Shown: positions 6,269 to 9,567 of the stretch, piece after piece
How the letters are laid out: each line of letters starts with the position of its first letter
Numbering within the stretch: the stretch's first letter is position 1
Source of the DNA: Leptospiraceae bacterium UBA2033
Lineage (GTDB): Bacteria; Spirochaetota; Leptospiria; Leptospirales; Leptospiraceae
Assembly: GCA_002333425.1 (NCBI GenBank)
Contig: DDBL01000005.1
Coordinates: 12,299 to 21,865, forward strand
Length of the DNA stretch: 9,567 nucleotides
Reading direction: 5' to 3'
The notes under the pieces: generated by a model
Databases searched by the model: none
Told to the model about the DNA's origin: nothing
The model's input: only the letters and a program-made list of their open reading frames with translations
Made by a program: the position numbers and the translations under genes

Positions 6269-6475
6269 ATGAAAAAAAAGGAAATACTTGATCCAAATAG
6301 ATTTATTTATCAACTTTGTATAAATGATGTTCGTTCGGTAATTGAAGAGGACGGATTTGATTTAGAATTGAACGAAGACTTAATTTTACACTTGGAAAAA
6401 AAGCTTGGTAATTATATAGATTGGCGAAGTGCAATGAATTTTGCATTAGCAGATTATGCAAAGCCTTTAAAATAA
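6269..6475 (+). CDS. 68-residue acidic helical protein preceding the TdeIII-like nuclease
   Basis: A small soluble protein (begins MKKKEILDPNRFIYQL). Charge patterning suggests three helices: about 11-26, an acidic stretch with EDLILHLEKKLG (36-47), and a final helix with Trp52 (WRSAMNFALADYA). It is read from a strong AAGGAG site, and its TAA is one base before the TTG start of the restriction endonuclease, so the two are almost certainly translated together. The position is where control proteins, accessory subunits or inhibitors of restriction enzymes are often found. However, I see no helix-turn-helix of the C-protein type and no methyltransferase motif. The family is not recognised and the role is unknown. 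Confidence 0.75.
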   Translation: MKKKEILDPNRFIYQLCINDVRSVIEEDGFDLELNEDLILHLEKKLGNYIDWRSAMNFALADYAKPLK

Positions 6476-6476
6476 T

Positions 6477-7256
6477 TTGTCCCTAACTAAACAACAAAAA
6501 CAAGAAGTAGAAAACGTGCTAAAAAATAGCCTACGGCACAAATTTCAGAATTACAATCCTGAACCGGCGGCGATGCCATTTCATACAAGGTTATTGGGCA
6601 AAGATCGAATAACCTTATTTTATTTTCTTCAATCATTGAATAAAAATTTTAACTCAAGCATCTTTGAACCAGTAGCATTAGCGTTAGCTGCGACTAGTTT
6701 TAAATCAGCAGAGTCTCAAGCAACTGCGGGAACAGAAATTTCTTCCGAAGCTCATAAAGTCATTCAAGATATTATGGATAAACTTGCCACTGCAGAGGCA
6801 ACTCCAAATAAGCCGGAAGAAATAGAAGCAATACGAAAAGTTTGTCGGAAAGGCGAAATGAAAACTGTGAAGCCTACGAAAGTAGATGTGAAACTTGTCT
6901 CGGAGGATGGAACAATTTATCTGTTTGATATTAAGACCGCGAAGCCGAATGCTGGTGGGTTTAAAGAATTCAAAAGAACTTTGCTTGAGTGGGTTGCTGT
7001 TACGTTAGCCATTAACCCCAAAGCAAATGTGCAAACGATTATTGCTATTCCGTATAATCCGTATGATCCTAAACCTTATAGTCGTTGGACTATGCGGGGT
7101 ATGATTGATTTAGACAACGAGCTAAAAGTAGCAGAAGAGTTTTGGGACTTCCTTGGCGGCAAAGGAGCATTTGTCGACTTACTCAATATATTTGAACAAG
7201 TTGGATTAGAATTAAGACCCGAAATAGACGATTATTTCTCTCGTTACAATAAATAA
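6477..7256 (+). CDS. TdeIII-family type II restriction endonuclease
   Basis: A 259-residue protein that I recognise as the RE_TdeIII type. The founding enzyme, from Treponema denticola, is recorded as recognising GGNCC. The PD-(D/E)xK core is visible and intact: Asp137 in PTKVDVKL (133-140), then after a hairpin FDIKTAKPN (150-158) with Asp151 and Lys153. The conserved-looking AIPYNPYDPKPYSRW (190-204) follows. N-terminal residues 30-75 are helical. The only upstream start in frame after a stop at 6468-6470 is TTG at 6477-6479, one base after the preceding gene's stop and without a Shine-Dalgarno, so it is probably made by translational coupling. It is close to family length and not truncated. 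No cognate methyltransferase is within the window, which is unusual for a type II enzyme; it could lie elsewhere, or the enzyme may be inactive or otherwise restrained. Confidence 0.85.
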   Translation: MSLTKQQKQEVENVLKNSLRHKFQNYNPEPAAMPFHTRLLGKDRITLFYFLQSLNKNFNSSIFEPVALALAATSFKSAESQATAGTEISSEAHKVIQDIMDKLATAEATPNKPEEIEAIRKVCRKGEMKTVKPTKVDVKLVSEDGTIYLFDIKTAKPNAGGFKEFKRTLLEWVAVTLAINPKANVQTIIAIPYNPYDPKPYSRWTMRGMIDLDNELKVAEEFWDFLGGKGAFVDLLNIFEQVGLELRPEIDDYFSRYNK

Positions 7257-7287
7257 CGTGAACTAGTCGTAAGGAATTTATAAAATT

Positions 7288-7380
7288 ACCACAAGGGACA
7301 CAAAGGGAACTGCCACAAAGAGCACTAAGAAAAAGTCTCACCATTGTGTGCTTTGTGAAAACCCTTGTGTCCTTAGTGTC
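7288..7380. repeat. Large imperfect palindrome of CACAAAG-type units, between convergent genes
   Basis: The left arm (7288-7325) contains CACAAGGGA, CACAAAGGGA, CACAAAGAG and CACTAAGAA. The reverse complement of the right arm (7348-7380) reads with the same units in the same order with small gaps; for instance CACAAAG and AGCAC on the left meet GTGCTTTGTG on the right. The loop is about 22 bases. Lying between the converging nuclease and zinc-ribbon genes, it could stop transcription from both sides. It belongs to the same repeat style as 1045-1115. Confidence 0.7.
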
Positions 7381-7437
7381 AAGAAAATCTTGCTGGATAA
7401 AATTTGCAAATTTCTAAAGTAATTTACAATCTTACGT

Positions 7438-7638
7438 TCAATCCCCATTCCCCGTTAAAGACTTTTCATCACATTCAATACAAACAAAGTCTCCCCAGAT
7501 GTATTTTCTTTTAAAAGAACGTCTAGTGGAAACATCGTTTAGATCAAGAACACGATTGACAAATTTTCCAGAACCCCATGCAACTGAATCGCCACAATGA
7601 TTGCAACGTTCTCTATCTTTGATTTTTTGCTTTGTCAT
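7438..7638 (-). CDS. Small zinc-ribbon protein (two CxxC pairs)
   Basis: With ATG at 7636-7638 it is 66 residues. It has CNHC near the N-terminus (Cys12 and Cys15) and CIEC near the C-terminus (Cys53 and Cys56), a four-cysteine arrangement expected to bind one zinc ion. Between them lie SVAWGSGKFVNRV and a basic stretch RRSFKRKY. It resembles small conserved zinc-ribbon hypotheticals I recall with an 'xWGSGxFVNRV ... GDFVCxEC' pattern; no function is known to me. A TTG two codons upstream (7642-7644) is also open, but AGG sits 8 bases before the ATG and only 2 before the TTG, so ATG is chosen. The extended -10 promoter at 7671-7679 suits this start. It converges on the TdeIII gene across a palindromic repeat. 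Confidence 0.75.
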   Translation of the reverse strand: MTKQKIKDRERCNHCGDSVAWGSGKFVNRVLDLNDVSTRRSFKRKYIWGDFVCIECDEKSLTGNGD

Positions 7639-7670
7639 AGACAATACCTACAAATAAAATTTTCATTTTA

Positions 7671-7679
7671 ATTATACCA
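7671..7679 (-). promoter_or_regulatory. Extended -10 promoter of the zinc-ribbon gene
   Basis: On the minus strand TGGTATAAT is a perfect extended -10 (TGnTATAAT) about 33 bases before the ATG. The -35 region is weak, as extended -10 promoters allow. The -10 overlaps one arm of the inverted repeat 7675-7728. Confidence 0.55.
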
Positions 7680-7728
7680 TTTCTCAAAAAGAATTGCATC
7701 TTACAACTTAGCATATGTCGAAATGGTA
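7675..7728. repeat. Inverted repeat A, 8-bp arms overlapping the zinc-ribbon promoter
   Basis: TACCATTT (7675-7682) and AAATGGTA (7721-7728) are perfect complements, 38 bases apart. One arm overlaps the -10 at 7671-7676. It could be an operator pair or the base of a folded structure. Confidence 0.45.
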
Positions 7729-7729
7729 C

Positions 7730-7783
7730 ATACTGATTCGCTTTTCTATAAAATCTTGCGCAATGATTAAAAAGAATCAGTAT
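7730..7783. repeat. Inverted repeat B, perfect 10-bp arms around a TTGCGCAA palindrome
   Basis: ATACTGATTC (7730-7739) and GAATCAGTAT (7774-7783) pair perfectly. The 34-base interior has the palindrome TTGCGCAA (7756-7763) near its middle. It is one base from inverted repeat A and spans the same length. It lies in the 3' region of the 169-residue gene but lacks a T-run, so a classical terminator is unlikely. Confidence 0.55.
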
Positions 7784-7819
7784 ATATAAACCGTTAGGAC
7801 AAATTAGAACTAAAAAGTA

Positions 7820-8329
7820 TTATTTATCACTCAGAAATTCGTCGAAGGTTTGATAAACTTTCACCAAATCCCCTGAGTCGGTTAGGCTGATGTACTTGTT
7901 TGGATTGGATTCCAGTAAACTTAACACTTTAGAAGATGGAAGCGAGAATGAGTTCAAGAGGTTAGTTATAATTAACCGGAAGTCTTGTTCTTTGGGAAAA
8001 TAAATACAAATCTCACCGTCGTCGTGAGAGGTAATCTCAATTCCATTTTTCAATATTAGTTGAACATCCTGCATATAATATTCTGGATGTTCTGAGATAT
8101 ATGCTGTAAGTGTTTTGGTGGATTTAATTTTCTCGATGGAATTATCAGTAGTATTCTCTAAAAATATTTTTGAATTTAAAATTTCTTCATTAGGTAGAAA
8201 TTTTAATACCTGTAGTGTAGAGATTTCTAAAAAATAAAATCCTAAAAATCCTTCTTTCGTTGTGGTCATAGAATACAAAGAAGGTTCGGCTAATACAGAG
8301 TTAACTTTTTCTAGGGCTTTATTCGTCAT
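7820..8329 (-). CDS. 169-residue protein of unknown function
   Basis: A soluble protein starting MTNKALEKVNSVL, with ATG at 8327-8329 and AGGAAC/GAAGAA upstream. The middle reads as alternating strands and short helices, including DVQLILKNGIEITSHDDGEI (88-107) and DFRLIITNLLNSFSLPSSK (116-134). The C-terminus is acidic (FDEFLSDK). There is no Cys-rich site, transmembrane segment or recognised catalytic motif. The acidic, strand-helix look is like many small immunity-type or cytosolic conserved proteins, but that is only an impression. The start lies 19 bases beyond the stop of the coding-like remnant at 8349-8561, so they may share a transcript. I do not recognise the family. Confidence 0.7.
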   Translation of the reverse strand: MTNKALEKVNSVLAEPSLYSMTTTKEGFLGFYFLEISTLQVLKFLPNEEILNSKIFLENTTDNSIEKIKSTKTLTAYISEHPEYYMQDVQLILKNGIEITSHDDGEICIYFPKEQDFRLIITNLLNSFSLPSSKVLSLLESNPNKYISLTDSGDLVKVYQTFDEFLSDK

Positions 8330-8348
8330 TTCTTCAAGTTCCTAATTA

Positions 8349-8561
8349 TCATGTGAGATTCTTTCGATTTTTGATTACACCATCCGGGCAGTAGCAACTA
8401 AGAAGATGATGTTTCCAAACTTTCTCTAAAAGCAAACAATAAAGCGCAAATTCCTTCTTATCTAACTTCTCTCCCTTTGTATATCTTGCATGGAGTTCGG
8501 TCAAATCTTTTTCTGCATTTGGATATGGAAAAATATTTAGTATATTTATGACAAGTGGTTT
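8349..8561 (-). pseudogene. Coding-like remnant or small gene without a normal start
   Basis: The minus-strand frame from 8561 down to the TGA at 8349-8351 is open for 70 codons and has clear protein character: FPYPNAEKDLTELHARYT, then KKEFALYCLLLEKVWKHH and SCYCPDGVI. It contains no ATG or GTG; the only usual start is TTG at 8502-8504, which would leave 51 residues and cut off the convincing FPYPNAEKD part. A stop precedes it at 8562-8564. It is either the 3' end of a gene whose beginning was lost where the AraC gene now ends (19 bases away), or a small gene with a rare ATA/ATT start. The Cys-x-Cys and the helical patterning look selected rather than random. Family unknown. Confidence 0.45.
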
Positions 8562-8579
8562 TTAAAAAATCAATTCTAA

Positions 8580-9494
8580 CTACGATGCTTTTTTTAATTC
8601 TTTCTCTTTATGATTCTTGGGGGCAACTCCCTTTATCCGCTTGTAGGCTTTGGAGAAGGCGAAGGCAGAGGAGTAGCCGACTTTACGAGCAACTTCTTCG
8701 AGAGTGGTTTCTTTCTCTGACAAAAGATTTTTTCCTTTTTCGATTCTGAGTTTTGCTAGGTAGTCCATTGGTGTTATGCCAAGAGTTTCTCTAAATCGGT
8801 TTGCGAGTGTTGCTCTTGAAATTCCAACTGCATTTGCTAGCGAATCTAAAGTCCAGGGGTGAGATGGGTTTAGATGTAGGGCTTCTAGTGCAGAAAGAAT
8901 TTTTTCATCCTTTAATGCACAAAGCCATCCTGGAGAATCCGTTGGATGAGTCTCCATCCAATGGCGGATAACGTAGTAGAGTAAAATGTCAGAGAGTTTG
9001 TGTAGAAGTATATCAGAGCCAATTCCTCTATCTAGTTCTTGTGAAATTAAAACCAGCGTAGTTTGAAGCGGGTGATGGGTTGGAATTTCTTCTGACTTAA
9101 TGAGGATAATATCAGGTAGCTCCACAAAGAATGGATGGAGTGGGGCGTATCCGATTTCGTATCGAACGGAGACAAAGCTTGTGACTGGATTTTTTGTTTC
9201 AACTTGCTTTTCTTTTATCTCTCTGAATTTTTTTATATCCATTGCCTTTTGGTTTGGATCAGAGGTTAGTTCATGATCAAGTCCTCTTGCAATGAATACA
9301 ATATCGCCTTTATTCATTTGCACTATTTTGCCTTTATAACGAACGAAACATTTTCCCTGTGTCACAATGTGAAATCCCGCACTTTTATCGCAGGGAAATT
9401 TTAATCCCCAAGGTTTATAAAAGGAAGTTCTAGAGAGCAAGTCTCCCTTCCAGCCCGAATCGTTAATTATCTCTGATAGAATATCCATACTCAC
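8580..9494 (-). CDS. AraC-family transcriptional regulator with N-terminal cupin domain
   Basis: A 304-residue protein, a typical two-domain AraC length. The N-terminal cupin-type sensor (about 20-135) has FHIVTQGKCFVRYKG (41-55) and KGDIVFIARGLDHEL (62-76), the beta-barrel pattern of the AraC 'cupin_6' subgroup. The C-terminal DNA-binding part (about 200-295) has two helix-turn-helix units: SLANAVGISRATLANRF (218-234) followed by GITPMDYL, and TLEEVARKVGYSSAFAFSKA (264-283) followed by GVAPKNH. In this family the cupin end senses a ligand or mediates dimerisation; the ligand is unknown. GTG at 9492-9494 and ATG at 9486-9488 are both possible starts. The TATAAT at 9500-9505 is so close that the mRNA would have almost no leader. 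No obvious target operon is adjacent; it may act on itself or on a gene beyond the right edge. Confidence 0.9.
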   Translation of the reverse strand: MSMDILSEIINDSGWKGDLLSRTSFYKPWGLKFPCDKSAGFHIVTQGKCFVRYKGKIVQMNKGDIVFIARGLDHELTSDPNQKAMDIKKFREIKEKQVETKNPVTSFVSVRYEIGYAPLHPFFVELPDIILIKSEEIPTHHPLQTTLVLISQELDRGIGSDILLHKLSDILLYYVIRHWMETHPTDSPGWLCALKDEKILSALEALHLNPSHPWTLDSLANAVGISRATLANRFRETLGITPMDYLAKLRIEKGKNLLSEKETTLEEVARKVGYSSAFAFSKAYKRIKGVAPKNHKEKELKKAS

Positions 9495-9499
9495 AATAT

Positions 9500-9526
9500 A
9501 TTATAGAATGTCTTAAAGTCTAGCAA
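9500..9526 (-). promoter_or_regulatory. Candidate AraC-gene promoter, implying a leaderless transcript
   Basis: On the minus strand TATAAT (9500-9505) is a consensus -10. TTGCTA (9521-9526) is a fair -35, but at a short 15-base spacing. Transcription would begin near 9493, at or just before the GTG/ATG start codons. Confidence 0.45.
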
Positions 9527-9567
9527 GTTATACGATTGGATATGTATTTTTTATCATGGGATATTTT

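Noticed and set aside
7690..7800. Integron attC site (GTTAGGA near 7792, inverted repeats nearby)
   Set aside because: The core differs from GTTRRRY at the last base and no complementary RYYYAAC-type box lies at the right distance on the other side; no integrase is present.
8555..8749. Plus-strand 64-residue frame
   Set aside because: It lies opposite the well-supported helix-turn-helix end of the AraC gene and has no independent protein character beyond an Arg-rich run.

Overview
The window is AT-rich (about one third G+C by eye) and bacterial. It shows some GTG/TTG starts, mostly weak Shine-Dalgarno sequences, and short intergenic tandem or inverted repeats of the CACAGAG / CACNGATNNA type. 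A spirochaete, most plausibly of the Leptospira group, fits the composition and the kinds of genes. This is an impression, because no rRNA or taxonomic marker is present.

Region 1 (1-966, all minus strand): the 5' part of a gene with a Lys/Pro/Thr-rich N-terminus that runs off the left edge, a small winged-helix-like protein, and a fluoride channel (crcB/fluC) whose last 10 bases overlap the start of the small gene. Reading order on the minus strand is crcB, small gene, edge gene.

Region 2 (967-4601): a 30-base-arm imperfect palindrome lies between crcB and the divergent large gene at 1193-4171. That gene encodes a stand-alone adenylation / carrier-protein / terminal-reductase enzyme (A-PCP-R). 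It should activate an alpha-amino acid, tether it, and release it reductively as an amino aldehyde or alcohol. A CACAGAG repeat is embedded in frame in its adenylation domain. The 430-base stretch after it holds two more repeat clusters, an AT-rich hairpin, a candidate promoter and a 21-codon mini-ORF.

Region 3 (4602-7256, all plus strand): an accessory, defence-like block. It has two small unknown proteins, a 310-residue protein with a PD-(D/E)xK-like nuclease core (D...ExE variant), a 68-residue protein, and, 1 base further on, a TdeIII-family type II restriction endonuclease with intact D...DxK. No DNA methyltransferase is present in the window. GGNCC, the site reported for TdeIII, occurs only twice in the 9.6 kb and not at all from 4602 onwards.

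Region 4 (7257-9567, all genes minus strand): a second large imperfect palindrome separates the nuclease gene from the convergent small zinc-ribbon gene (7438-7638). Then come a region with two adjacent inverted repeats, a 169-residue unknown protein, a short coding-like remnant without a normal start, and an AraC-family regulator with an N-terminal cupin domain. The regulator's promoter position suggests a leaderless or nearly leaderless transcript.
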